64,000 bases of DNA from JAJEFO01 sp022819605 (GTDB lineage Bacteria; Pseudomonadota; Alphaproteobacteria; Rhodobacterales; Rhodobacteraceae). The DNA lies in NCBI GenBank assembly GCA_965221545.1, contig OZ244901.1:1674001-1738000 (forward strand). Reading direction: 5' to 3'. Positions 26,040 through 34,933 of the stretch are shown here, piece by piece. The notes under the pieces are model-generated. The model saw nothing but the letters and a program-made list of their open reading frames with translations, searched no databases and was not told the DNA's origin. The stretch's first letter is position 1. Every line of letters begins with the position of its first letter. Both the position numbers and the translations under genes were made by a program.

Positions 26040-27230
26040 TCATGTCGCGTCCACCGGCATGATTGGAAAGAGAAGGGGGAACCACCGCTCGGCTGCATCA
26101 ATTGGAAAGGCCAGGCGCAGAGGCGCGCGGTGGTTGGCTGCAACGAGCATGCCGCGCTTGGTGAGCGCGGCTGTAACCTTGCGGGCGGCACGTTCCCTGT
26201 AGCCTGTCAGCATTGGGACCCTCGCGCGTTCAACCTGTCCAGCGAGTACCGCTTCCCGCAGCACAAAGAAGCTTCCTTTCTCGAGTCGCTTGGCGCGCAC
26301 TTCTTCTTCAACGTGGATCTCGATGCGGCGAAGGAGTTCTGCGGGATCCAGCAGGCTTTCCATGAACGCTACCTGATCAATCGAGCGCTCGAGAAAGAAC
26401 CTGCAAAACGAAAGGAGGCCGGATTGGGTGAGGTTTCCGCGCCCGTCACGATCTCCGTGGCGGGGATGATCCGCTGCAGCGAGGCGGGACTTGTACTCCG
26501 TTTCTTCGCATGCGAGCCCACGAGAAACGGACCAGAGGCTTGTCCCGATCCCGAGTCTCTTGAGGAGTGCGTGGGACATCAAGCGTGCGACGCGGCCGTT
26601 GCCGTCCAAAAAAGGATGGATCCACAAGAAGCGATGGTGAACCGCCCCGACAGACTGAATCTGGTTCAGTCGGCTTAGTGGAGGCGACGTGTACGCCTGG
26701 TCAAAGCGCGCCAGAAGACGCGGCAGGCACGCATGAGGCGGTGGCACATGTCTGCCGACCGTCACGTCAACACGTCGCAGTTGGCCGGGAACAACATCAA
26801 GGCGCTCGCCCGTGTCCTCGTTGTCAACCCACAGCATGTCGGACGGCAAATGTTCGCAAAACCGCTGATGCAACCAGCAGGCATAAGCGGCCGAGGCAGG
26901 CCATACGGCTGGGTCGCGACCTTCGTCGATCAGCTTCTGGACGTGAATGTGGGCCACGGCCTCCAGTTGGAGGTCGCGCTTTCTCGGCTCGCTCGAAAAA
27001 TCTTCTTCCAAGGCACGTTCAATGTCCCGAGGATGGGCATGGTGACCTTCGATAAGGTTTGAGTAATAGCAATTCATGGATCGTACGAGATCGCCAACCG
27101 ACTGCTGGAGAATTGGATGAACCCGCTTCGCTAGCCCGTTGGCGGACTCTGCAAGTTCCAGTGCAGTGTGCTCAAGCGAACGCAGTGCCGCCTCTTCTGG
27201 CAGCATCGGTTCCAAAATGGTGAAGTTCAT
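26040..27230 (-). CDS. Fic-domain protein, class II
   Basis: Probable AMP-transferase of 396 residues. The catalytic loop H205-P-F-L-D-G-N-G-R213 matches the active Fic consensus HPFxxGNGR. An N-terminal inhibitory helix has S57-N-L-I-E61-G62, fitting the (S/T)xxxE(G/N) motif that blocks ATP placement in class II Fic proteins, so the enzyme should be self-inhibited. The C-terminal part (about 300-396) looks like a winged helix (RAARKVTAALTKRGMLVAANHR). ATG 27230 is preferred because a TATAGT box lies at 27295-27300 on the same strand, which would put the longer in-frame ATG (27293) at or before the transcript start. No antitoxin partner is seen beside it. Confidence 0.88.
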   Translation of the reverse strand: MNFTILEPMLPEEAALRSLEHTALELAESANGLAKRVHPILQQSVGDLVRSMNCYYSNLIEGHHAHPRDIERALEEDFSSEPRKRDLQLEAVAHIHVQKLIDEGRDPAVWPASAAYACWLHQRFCEHLPSDMLWVDNEDTGERLDVVPGQLRRVDVTVGRHVPPPHACLPRLLARFDQAYTSPPLSRLNQIQSVGAVHHRFLWIHPFLDGNGRVARLMSHALLKRLGIGTSLWSVSRGLACEETEYKSRLAAADHPRHGDRDGRGNLTQSGLLSFCRFFLERSIDQVAFMESLLDPAELLRRIEIHVEEEVRAKRLEKGSFFVLREAVLAGQVERARVPMLTGYRERAARKVTAALTKRGMLVAANHRAPLRLAFPIDAAERWFPLLFPIMPVDAT

Positions 27231-27797
27231 GACCAATTTATGCCGCTCTTCATGCCAGTTGTCTACCCATAAAAACAATAAGTTGAGTTGCATTACTATA
27301 AACAATTGTGCCGGTAATAATGCCATTTCTGCGCGACTGAATCGCATCGTCCAGAGACGCCTTGTTTGTTTCCCAATTCTGAGAAGTTCCGGCGCCGCAT
27401 GGCCCTTGCAATTCCGTTTCGAAGACCGGCGGCTGACTGGCCCTTCCAGCCTAGATACACGTAGGAGGACGAGAGTCCATTCGGCCAGGCATGGATCAGG
27501 CGGCCCTCCGCGAATTGCCGGCATCGGCCCGTAAGATGCGACTTCCCGCCAGTTTCACGGGCACATTGGAGAAGTCCATGGTGCAGGAAGATCGTTGCGC
27601 CTCGTTCTGCGTTTGGGTAATTCGGCGCGAACAAGACATGCGTTGGTCAGATGGCCGCGTTTTCGTGGTGGATTCCGGAGCCTCAACGTGCCGAAAGAAC
27701 AGGGTCCAAAGCTGATCGCTCTTGCAGCCTGCAACTTTCGGACCAGGGTTGCGGGGTATGTGCCACTCTACTTGTTCAACAAAGGAGAAAGCCCAAC
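27231..27797. other. Gene-free interval between fic and dctP
   Basis: About 570 bp between divergent genes. The part near fic (about 27230-27320) is clearly AT-rich and holds a TATAGT box on the minus strand at 27295-27300. AAAGGAG at 27781-27787 is the ribosome site of dctP. No recognisable coding segment lies in the middle. Confidence 0.45.
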
Positions 27798-28799
27798 ATG
27801 AAGTACTTCGCAGCCGCTGCAGCGGCAATGACATTGGCCATAGGCGCACAGGCCGCCATCGCTGCCTGCGACGACGGCGAGATCGTCGTCAAGTTCAGCC
27901 ACGTCACCAACACCGACAAGCACCCGAAGGGGATTGCCGCGACGCTGCTTGCCCAGCGCGTGAACGATGAAATGAACGGGAAGATGTGCATGGAAGTCTT
28001 CCCGAATTCCACGCTCTACAACGACGACAAGGTGCTCGAGGCGCTTCTTCAAGGCGACGTGCAGCTTGCCGCGCCCTCTCTGTCGAAGTTCGAGAACTTC
28101 ACGCGCCAGTTCAGGCTGTTCGACCTGCCGTTCATGTTCAAGAACGTCGGGGCCGTGGATGCGTTCCAGGCATCCGCAGCCGGACAGGCGATGAAGGACT
28201 CGATGCAGCGCCGAGGTCTCCAGGGACTGGAGTTCTGGCACAACGGAATGAAGCAGATGTCGGCCAACGTGCCGCTGATTTCTCCTTCCGATGCCCAAGG
28301 GCTCAAGTTCCGGATTCAGGCGAGCGACGTCCTGCAGGCGCAGTTCGAGGCCTTGGGCGCGAACCCGCAGAAGATGGCCTTCTCGGAAGTCTACGGAGCT
28401 CTGCAGCAGGGAGTCGTGGACGGGCAGGAGAACACCTGGTCGAACATCTACGGCCGAAAATTCTTCGAGGTCCAGGACGGCGTTACCGAGACCAACCACG
28501 GCATCATCGACTATCTGGTGGTCGCCTCGACGGACTGGCTTGACGGCCTGGATTCGAATGTTCGCGACCAGTTTCTCGGTATCCTGCGGGAAGTCACCGA
28601 GAGCCGGAACGGCGAGGCGTTTGCGGTCAACCAGCAGGCTCGCCAGGCAATCCTGGACGCCGGCGGGACCATCCGCGAACTGACGCCGGAGCAGCGCGCC
28701 GCCTGGGTTGATGCAATGCGTCCGGTCTGGAACAAGTTCTCGGATGATGTTCCGGCTGCACTGATCGACGCCGCCCAAGACATCAACATGAGCATGTAG
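27798..28799 (+). CDS. dctP: TRAP transporter solute-binding protein (DctP family)
   Basis: Periplasmic binding protein of 333 residues for a TRAP-type secondary transporter. The signal peptide spans about residues 1-22 (ending AAIA-AC). The family arginine that binds the ligand carboxylate is R172 in LKFRIQASDVL, followed by the AFSEVYGALQQGVVDGQENTWSN region. AAAGGAG lies 10 nt before ATG 27798. It is followed by a hairpin and then the two permease genes. The DctP subgroup usually binds C4-dicarboxylates or other organic acids; the actual ligand is not readable here. Confidence 0.92.
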   Translation: MKYFAAAAAAMTLAIGAQAAIAACDDGEIVVKFSHVTNTDKHPKGIAATLLAQRVNDEMNGKMCMEVFPNSTLYNDDKVLEALLQGDVQLAAPSLSKFENFTRQFRLFDLPFMFKNVGAVDAFQASAAGQAMKDSMQRRGLQGLEFWHNGMKQMSANVPLISPSDAQGLKFRIQASDVLQAQFEALGANPQKMAFSEVYGALQQGVVDGQENTWSNIYGRKFFEVQDGVTETNHGIIDYLVVASTDWLDGLDSNVRDQFLGILREVTESRNGEAFAVNQQARQAILDAGGTIRELTPEQRAAWVDAMRPVWNKFSDDVPAALIDAAQDINMSM

Positions 28800-28807
28800 A
28801 GCCCGAT

Positions 28808-28833
28808 GCGGGCGTGCTTCCGAGTTCGCCCGC
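28808..28833 (+). terminator. Hairpin after dctP (possible attenuator or mRNA-stabilising stem)
   Basis: GCGGGCG (28808-28814) pairs perfectly with CGCCCGC (28827-28833) around a 12-nt loop, 9 nt after the dctP stop. No T-run follows, so it is not a classical terminator. A stem here could let the binding protein be made in excess over the permease. The rest of the 319-bp gap to dctQ shows no gene. Confidence 0.4.
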
Positions 28834-29118
28834 AATTCCGTCACGGAGAAATCCGAGCACGAGTTCCCGGGACGACTTGCACCTCAGAAATGCATCATCG
28901 GGCTGAAGCTGCGACCTCGATCCATGTCCGCGAATTCACGCAATTCACGCCTGGACCATTCGCGGTTTCGGACGTCGGGGCGACGCCCTGACGCATGACG
29001 CACGCAGCTGACGGCGGGCTCGTCGCTTCAACCATCTCGCGTTTGAGGAGCTTTGCCTTGCAAGGTGCAATGGAGGTCCGGTTCGGGTAGTGAACGTGGC
29101 AGAACGGGGACATTGGCA

Positions 29119-29784
29119 ATGCGTGCGAACTGGACGGATGCGATCGAGGAAACGCTGATTGCGGCGCTTCTGGGTCTGATGACCCTATTGACCTTTGCGA
29201 ACGTCATCGCCCGCTACGTGTTCAATTCGAACATACTCTGGGCACTTGAACTTACGGTTTTTGCCTTCGGCTGGCTCGTGCTTCTTGGTGCGTCTTACGC
29301 GGTCAAGAAGGGCATGCATCTGGGCGTCGACCTGATAATCAATGCAGTGCAGCCGCGCGCACGCCGCATGCTTGGCCTGGTTTCGGTCGCTTGCTGCATC
29401 GCGTTCTCTTTCCTGCTCCTGAAAGGCGGATACGATTACTGGGCGGTCTTTGCAGACTTGCCTCCAACGGAGGGGCGCTGGTTTCCCCTGGGCTTCCGCG
29501 ACACTTTCCGAAGCCAGTCCTTCTATGAGGTCAACGACATTCCGCTGCCCGGCTTCCTGAGATTCATCGAGGGCTGGCTGCTGTATCCGGGCGACCCGCC
29601 CTTCGAGAAGGTCCCGAAGGCAATCCCCTACATTGTGCTGCCCGTATCCGCGGCGCTCCTGTTCTTCCGGTTCCTGCAGGCGGCATGGCGCATCTTGCAG
29701 GGTACGTCCGATCGGCTGGTCGTCAGTCACGAGGTCGACGACGAGTTGGTGGAGCTCAAGACAGGCGAGGGGGAGCAGCGGTAA
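29119..29784 (+). CDS. dctQ: TRAP transporter small permease (DctQ family)
   Basis: Membrane protein of 221 residues with four TM segments at about 11-34, 47-65, 88-107 and 172-190. The first pair contains the family pattern LIAALLGLMTLLTFANVIARYVFNSNILWALELTVFAF in shortened form (ANVIARYVFN, ELTVFAFGWL). A periplasmic-side loop of about 60 residues (PPTEGRWFPLGFRDTF...) between TM3 and TM4 is longer than in small DctQ proteins. Its stop overlaps the dctM start (TAATG). ATG 29119 has GGGGA upstream. Confidence 0.9.
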   Translation: MRANWTDAIEETLIAALLGLMTLLTFANVIARYVFNSNILWALELTVFAFGWLVLLGASYAVKKGMHLGVDLIINAVQPRARRMLGLVSVACCIAFSFLLLKGGYDYWAVFADLPPTEGRWFPLGFRDTFRSQSFYEVNDIPLPGFLRFIEGWLLYPGDPPFEKVPKAIPYIVLPVSAALLFFRFLQAAWRILQGTSDRLVVSHEVDDELVELKTGEGEQR

Positions 29785-31160
29785 TGGAGGTCGTCCTTCT
29801 GTTCTCGATGGTGATCGGGCTCCTCTTGCTTGGTGTGCCGATCGCAGTTGCGCTCGGGCTGTCCTCAACGCTGTTCCTTCTGGTTTTCTCGGAGAGTTCG
29901 CTTGCCTCCGTAGCGGGTACGCTCTTCGAGGCTTTCGAGGGACACTTCACGCTACTTGCGATCCCGTTCTTCATTCTGGCATCGGCTTTCATGACGACGG
30001 GTGGCGTTGCGCGCCGGATCATCCGGTTTTCGGTCGCTTGCGTCGGGCACTTGCCGGGCGGTCTGGCCATCGCCGGCGTCTTCGCCTGCATGCTCTTCGC
30101 GGCCCTGTCGGGGTCTTCTCCGGCCACGGTCGTCGCAATCGGCACGATCGTGGTGGCCGGCATGCGTCAAGTTGGATACTCGAAGGAATTCGCGGCAGGA
30201 GTCATCTGCAACGCCGGCACGCTTGGCATCCTGATTCCGCCCTCCATCGTCATGGTCGTCTACGCAGCGGCGGTCGAGGTTTCGGTAGGACGGATGTTTC
30301 TCGCCGGCGTCATTCCCGGAATTGTCGCAGGTCTCATGCTGATGATCACGATCTACGTGATAGCCAGGATCCGCAACCTGCCACGGGGTGAGTGGAAGGG
30401 CTTTCGGGAGATATTCGAGAGCGGACGTGAGGCCGGCTGGGGCCTTTTCCTCATACTCATCATACTTGGCGGCATCTATGGCGGGGTATTCACGCCAACC
30501 GAGGCCGCCGCGGTTGCAGCGGTCTACGCTTTCGTTGTTGCCTGCTTTGTCTATCGCGACATGGGTCCGCTCGCGACGGAATCGGGTGCGGCAAACCTGC
30601 CGCTGTATCGCAAGCCCCAGGCCTTGATCACGTCGTTCGTTCATCCGGACACCAGGCACACGCTTCTGGAAGCCGGTAAACTGACGATCACGCTTCTGTT
30701 CGTCATTGCGAACGCACTTCTCCTGAAGCACGTGCTGACCGACGAACAGATTCCCCAGGCCATTGCCGCCGCGATGCTGGAAGTTGGCTACGGGCCAGTC
30801 GCGTTCCTGATCGTCGTGAACGTCATCCTGTTGATCGGCGGGCAGTTCATGGAACCATCAGGGCTGCTCGTGATCGTTGCCCCGCTGATCTTCCCGATCG
30901 CTGTCGAGCTTGGAATCGATCCGATTCACCTGGGCATCATCATGGTGGTCAACATGGAAATCGGCATGATCACTCCGCCCGTTGGACTGAATCTCTTCGT
31001 GACGTCTGGCGTTGCAGGCATGCCGATGATGGCCGTCGTGCGCGCCGCATTGCCGTTCCTGGCGGTCCTGGTCGTGTTCCTGATCCTGGTCACCTACGTG
31101 CCCTGGCTCAGCACCTTCCTGCCAAACTCGGTCATGGGCCCGGAAATCATCACGAGGTAG
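29784..31160 (+). CDS. dctM: TRAP transporter large permease (DctM family)
   Basis: Membrane protein of 458 residues with about eleven to twelve TM segments; it is the ion-coupled transport subunit. Family segments include LLAIPFFILASAFMTTGG, ALSGSSPATVVAIGTI, NAGTLGILIPPSIVMVVYA, GGVFTPTEAAAVAAVYAF and MEIGMITPPVGLNLFV. An insertion of about 40 residues around VYRDMGPLATESG...FVHPDTRHTLLEAGK separates the two halves. The start overlaps the dctQ stop by 1 nt. The three genes make a complete TRAP system. Confidence 0.94.
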   Translation: MEVVLLFSMVIGLLLLGVPIAVALGLSSTLFLLVFSESSLASVAGTLFEAFEGHFTLLAIPFFILASAFMTTGGVARRIIRFSVACVGHLPGGLAIAGVFACMLFAALSGSSPATVVAIGTIVVAGMRQVGYSKEFAAGVICNAGTLGILIPPSIVMVVYAAAVEVSVGRMFLAGVIPGIVAGLMLMITIYVIARIRNLPRGEWKGFREIFESGREAGWGLFLILIILGGIYGGVFTPTEAAAVAAVYAFVVACFVYRDMGPLATESGAANLPLYRKPQALITSFVHPDTRHTLLEAGKLTITLLFVIANALLLKHVLTDEQIPQAIAAAMLEVGYGPVAFLIVVNVILLIGGQFMEPSGLLVIVAPLIFPIAVELGIDPIHLGIIMVVNMEIGMITPPVGLNLFVTSGVAGMPMMAVVRAALPFLAVLVVFLILVTYVPWLSTFLPNSVMGPEIITR

Positions 31161-31198
31161 TGACCCTTCCAATCGTTCGTTCGTCCCGGAAGCGGGCG

Positions 31199-34189
31199 TC
31201 AAGCATCCGTTTCGACGCGCAGCTTCCCTTCCACGATCGTGCGCGTGAACACTTCTCTCACCGCCTTCGCGGTTACCTCCATATGAGCCACAAGCGTGTC
31301 AAAGTCTGGAAAGTCGACACATCCGAGCATCAGCTCCCGGAACGCGCGGGGTGCGGTTTCCGGGTCGAACCGTTCCTCGAGACAAAGGCGAATGACTTGC
31401 TGGATCTGGGTATAGAGATGCAGAGCAGCGACGAGTGTCGCCGTCTCGTTCGCGCCGATCATCACCGGTCCAAGTGCTTCAAGCGTCGACCGAGTTTCGG
31501 CTCCCGGCGCCGGGACGTCGTCAAGAACATGCCCGGCATGCAGCCGCAGGAACTGTGCAATGAACTCGATGTCGATCAGGCCGCCCGGGACAAGCTTCAG
31601 GTCCCAGACATTCGAGGGAGGCTTCTCGTCCGCGATGCGCTGCCGCATCTCCGACATGTTCTTGGCGGACTTCTTCACGTCTCGGGCGGTAAAGAGAACG
31701 TCGTCAAGCACTTCCCAGACGTCAAGGGCAAGCGTCTGGTCGCCGGCAACGACGCGCGCGCGCGTCAGCGCCATGTGTTCCCAAGTCCATGCTTCCTCGC
31801 GCTGGTACCTGCTGAAGGCCTTGATGTTGGTGGCGACCGGGCCCTTGTTGCCGGAGGGCCGCAGGCGCATGTCAACCTCGTAGAGCACGCCCTCTGCGGT
31901 CGGGGCGGACAGGGCGGCGATCAGGCGGCGCGTCAGCCGCGTATAGTAGCGAACCGGGTCGATCGGTTTGTCGCCGTCGGATTCCGAACAGTCGGGGTCG
32001 TGCGTGTAGAGCAGGATGATGTCGACGTCGGAGTCTGCCGTCATCTCCAGGCTGCCGAGCTTTCCGAAGCCGACGATGGTCGCCTTGCCGCCTGCGACGC
32101 GGCCATGAGCGGCCTCCATTTCCCGTGTGACTGCAGCGAGCGCGGCTTGCATCGTCAGATCGGCAATGTCCGTAAATGCCCAGGCCGCGCGCTCGCCGTT
32201 GATCGCGCCGGTAAGGAGCCGCACGCCGACGAGGAATTTCTGCTCGGCGGCGAAGATGCGCAGGCGGTTGAGAATTTCCTCGTGGGCGAACTCTCCGCTG
32301 AGGAAGGCGTCAAGGCGGTCTGACAGCACGCGGCGCACCGGCAGTTCCGACAGCAATGCCGGATCCAGCATGCCGTCGAAAATGTTCGGCTTGCGGCTTA
32401 TGACCGTAGCGAGTTTAGGGGCCGCTCCGAGGATGTTCACCAGCAGCGACATCAGGCCGGAGTTGCTGCCGAGGACGGAGAACAGCTGAATGCCGGCCGG
32501 CAATCCCGAGAGAAACGCGTCAAACTTCACGAGCGTCTCGTCAGGCTGCCCGGTATCGGCAAATGTCTGCAAAAGCCGGGGCATGAGGTCGAGAAGGCGA
32601 TGGCGAGCCGCGTCGGTCTGGGTTGCACGATAGCGCCCGGATTGCCACGTCCGGACAATTGACGACACTTCGGACGGGCGCTTGAACCCCATCCTGTCAA
32701 GCGTTTCAAGAGTGTCCGGATCGTCGTCGTCGCCAGCGAAGACAAAGCTGCCTTCCTCGACGGGGTGTTCCTTGTCCTGTTCGAAGAGCCGGTCATAGTG
32801 GCTCTCGACCAGTTCCAGCGTTTCCCGGAACGTGTCGGCAAAGGCTTCGGCGCTCTCAAATCCCATCATCAGGGCGAGCTCGCCGAGCTCTTCGTCGTTG
32901 TCGGGCAGCAAGTGCGTCTGTTCGTCGCGGCGCATCTGGATCCGGTGCTCGACATCGCGCAGGAACCAGTAGGCGTCCCGGAGCAGGATCTCGGTCTTGC
33001 GGTCGATCCATCCTTCTTCGGCCAGCGCCGCGAGCGTCCTCTCCGTGGGACGCGTGCGAAGCGCCGGCATTCGCCCGCCTGCAATCAGTTGCTGGGTCTG
33101 GGCAAAGAACTCGATTTCCCGAATGCCGCCGCGTCCGAGCTTGACGTTGTGACCAAGCACGGTGATTTCGCCGAATCCCTTGTGCGCATGGATCTGCCGC
33201 TTGATCGAATGGATGTCCGCGATGGCAACGTAGTCGAGGTACTTGCGGAAAATGAACGGTGTCATTTCCTGGCAAAAGGCGCTGCCGGTCTGCAGATCGC
33301 CTGCCACGACGCCCGCCTTGATGTAGGCAGCGCGCTCCCAGGTCTGGCCTCTGTCCTCGTAGTAGCGCATCGCAATTTCGTAGGGCAGGGCAAGCGCCGT
33401 GGAGCCGGGGTCCGGCCGCAGGCGCAGGTCGGTCCGGAAGACGTATCCGTCTCCGGTGCGTTCCTGCAGGATCTTGATGAGACGGCGGATCATGCGGGAG
33501 AAGATTCGCGTGGCCTCTCCTTCATCCCTCACGATTCCCGCCTTCAGGTCGTAGATCACGACGAGATCGATGTCGGAGGAATAGTTCAACTCGCCCGAAC
33601 CGAGCTTGCCCATGCCTATGACGGCAAGCCCCGACGACCTGCTCGGCTCCTCTTCGTTGTTCAGGACCAGCTTGCCGGAATTGTGCGCGGCCTTCAGCAC
33701 GTGATTGACCGCCGACGAAGTGGCGGCTCGTGCGAAGGCGCTGAGCCACGAGGTGACCCGTCGCGTCTCGAGAATCCGCCTGAGGTCGTAGAGCGCCAGC
33801 GAGAAGGCAAGCTGGCGCTTGAGTTCGCGCAGGCGCTGCATGAGATCCGCTTCGGAAGGGTGGGTTCGCCACGCTTCCCTTGCATCCTCGACCAGGCGAT
33901 CAAGCAACTCGTCCGGCGCTTCGAAAAAGGTTGGCAGGATGCATTCCGGGTGAGTGGTCGCGATGCTGCGAAGATGCGGCGAAAGTGCAATCGAGGCCAA
34001 GAGAAGGTCCCGGTTCCGCGATTCCCTGTTCAGGAACGCGATCAGCTCGGGATGGTCGGATCCGGCTTCGCGAAGATCGTTCAGAACCTCCTCCGCGATT
34101 TCCTCTGACACGGACCTTATCGGCCTGCAGATTCCTGCTAGGGAAACTTCGTCGGTTGAGTCGATGATCGTCGAATCCTGACGCGGCAT
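31199..34189 (-). CDS. glnE: Bifunctional glutamine synthetase adenylyltransferase/adenylyl-removing enzyme
   Basis: Cytoplasmic enzyme of 996 residues that adds or removes AMP on glutamine synthetase in response to PII proteins. It has two nucleotidyltransferase domains: the N-terminal removase (motif GSGELNYSSDIDLVVIYD near residue 196) and the C-terminal transferase (GSLEMTADSDVDIILLY near residue 711). Helical regulatory regions lie between them and at the end. The length fits alphaproteobacterial GlnE. ATG 34189 is favoured over an earlier in-frame ATG at 34273. It is convergent with dctM. Neither glnA nor glnB is in the window. Confidence 0.95.
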   Translation of the reverse strand: MPRQDSTIIDSTDEVSLAGICRPIRSVSEEIAEEVLNDLREAGSDHPELIAFLNRESRNRDLLLASIALSPHLRSIATTHPECILPTFFEAPDELLDRLVEDAREAWRTHPSEADLMQRLRELKRQLAFSLALYDLRRILETRRVTSWLSAFARAATSSAVNHVLKAAHNSGKLVLNNEEEPSRSSGLAVIGMGKLGSGELNYSSDIDLVVIYDLKAGIVRDEGEATRIFSRMIRRLIKILQERTGDGYVFRTDLRLRPDPGSTALALPYEIAMRYYEDRGQTWERAAYIKAGVVAGDLQTGSAFCQEMTPFIFRKYLDYVAIADIHSIKRQIHAHKGFGEITVLGHNVKLGRGGIREIEFFAQTQQLIAGGRMPALRTRPTERTLAALAEEGWIDRKTEILLRDAYWFLRDVEHRIQMRRDEQTHLLPDNDEELGELALMMGFESAEAFADTFRETLELVESHYDRLFEQDKEHPVEEGSFVFAGDDDDPDTLETLDRMGFKRPSEVSSIVRTWQSGRYRATQTDAARHRLLDLMPRLLQTFADTGQPDETLVKFDAFLSGLPAGIQLFSVLGSNSGLMSLLVNILGAAPKLATVISRKPNIFDGMLDPALLSELPVRRVLSDRLDAFLSGEFAHEEILNRLRIFAAEQKFLVGVRLLTGAINGERAAWAFTDIADLTMQAALAAVTREMEAAHGRVAGGKATIVGFGKLGSLEMTADSDVDIILLYTHDPDCSESDGDKPIDPVRYYTRLTRRLIAALSAPTAEGVLYEVDMRLRPSGNKGPVATNIKAFSRYQREEAWTWEHMALTRARVVAGDQTLALDVWEVLDDVLFTARDVKKSAKNMSEMRQRIADEKPPSNVWDLKLVPGGLIDIEFIAQFLRLHAGHVLDDVPAPGAETRSTLEALGPVMIGANETATLVAALHLYTQIQQVIRLCLEERFDPETAPRAFRELMLGCVDFPDFDTLVAHMEVTAKAVREVFTRTIVEGKLRVETDA

Positions 34190-34387
34190 GTCAAATGCCT
34201 TTCTTCGAACGCTGCCGCCACATTGCTTGTCCTGTTCACGATTGACAAGCTCCCGGCATGGCCGTGCGGACATGGGGCGCCACCGGGGCAGGTCCGGGAA
34301 TTGCCTGATTCAAGGGCTGACTGTGGCGTATGCGCATGAAAAGCCAGGGTGCCGCGGTCACGGCCCCCTGGTTCAATTGCATGCGTT

Positions 34388-34933
34388 TCAGGTCTTGATC
34401 GATGTGGGCTGCGCCTGTGTGCCGGGCTGCGCCTGGGTGCTGGGCTGCGGCGATCCAGAAGGCTTTGGTGCATTGCTGCCAGGCTTGACGCTGGGCGGAT
34501 CCTTCTGCCGCTGAACCGATCCGTCAAAATGTGCACCTGACTCGATTGCAATCGTCTTGTGGATGATGTCGCCCTCGACGCGCGCGTTGGACGTAAGACG
34601 TACCTTGAGTCCTCGCACCTTGCCGATGACACGTCCATGCACGACCACATCGTCAGCGTTGCATTCGCCCTTGATTGTCGCGCTTTCCCCGACGGTGAGG
34701 AGATGAGCGTGAATGTTGCCCTCCACCTCGCCTTCGATGTTGATGTCGCCGGATGTCTTGATGTTGCCGATGACCTTGAGATCGGATGCCAGCACCGAGG
34801 GTGGCGGCTTGGCCTTCGTGGAACGCGCAGGCACCTCGCTTACGGTCGGAACGTCTTCGCCGGCGCTGGACTTGAAGGTCTCGCCGGGATTCGGTTTTGC
34901 GTCGGGTTCGTTTGTCTTGCTCTTAGAAAACAT
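34388..34933 (-). CDS. Bactofilin family cytoskeletal protein
   Basis: Protein of 181 residues. The central bactofilin beta-helix domain (about 46-140) includes SDLKVIGNIKTSGDINIEGEVEGNIHA and DVVVHGRVIGKVRGLKVRLTSNARVEGDI in part. Flanking tails are disordered; the C-terminal one is a P/Q/S-rich repeat (TQAQPGTQAQP). Bactofilins polymerise and recruit wall-modifying enzymes. Its ATG overlaps the end of the upstream M23 gene by 11 nt, so the two are very likely translationally coupled. Confidence 0.93.
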   Translation of the reverse strand: MFSKSKTNEPDAKPNPGETFKSSAGEDVPTVSEVPARSTKAKPPPSVLASDLKVIGNIKTSGDINIEGEVEGNIHAHLLTVGESATIKGECNADDVVVHGRVIGKVRGLKVRLTSNARVEGDIIHKTIAIESGAHFDGSVQRQKDPPSVKPGSNAPKPSGSPQPSTQAQPGTQAQPTSIKT

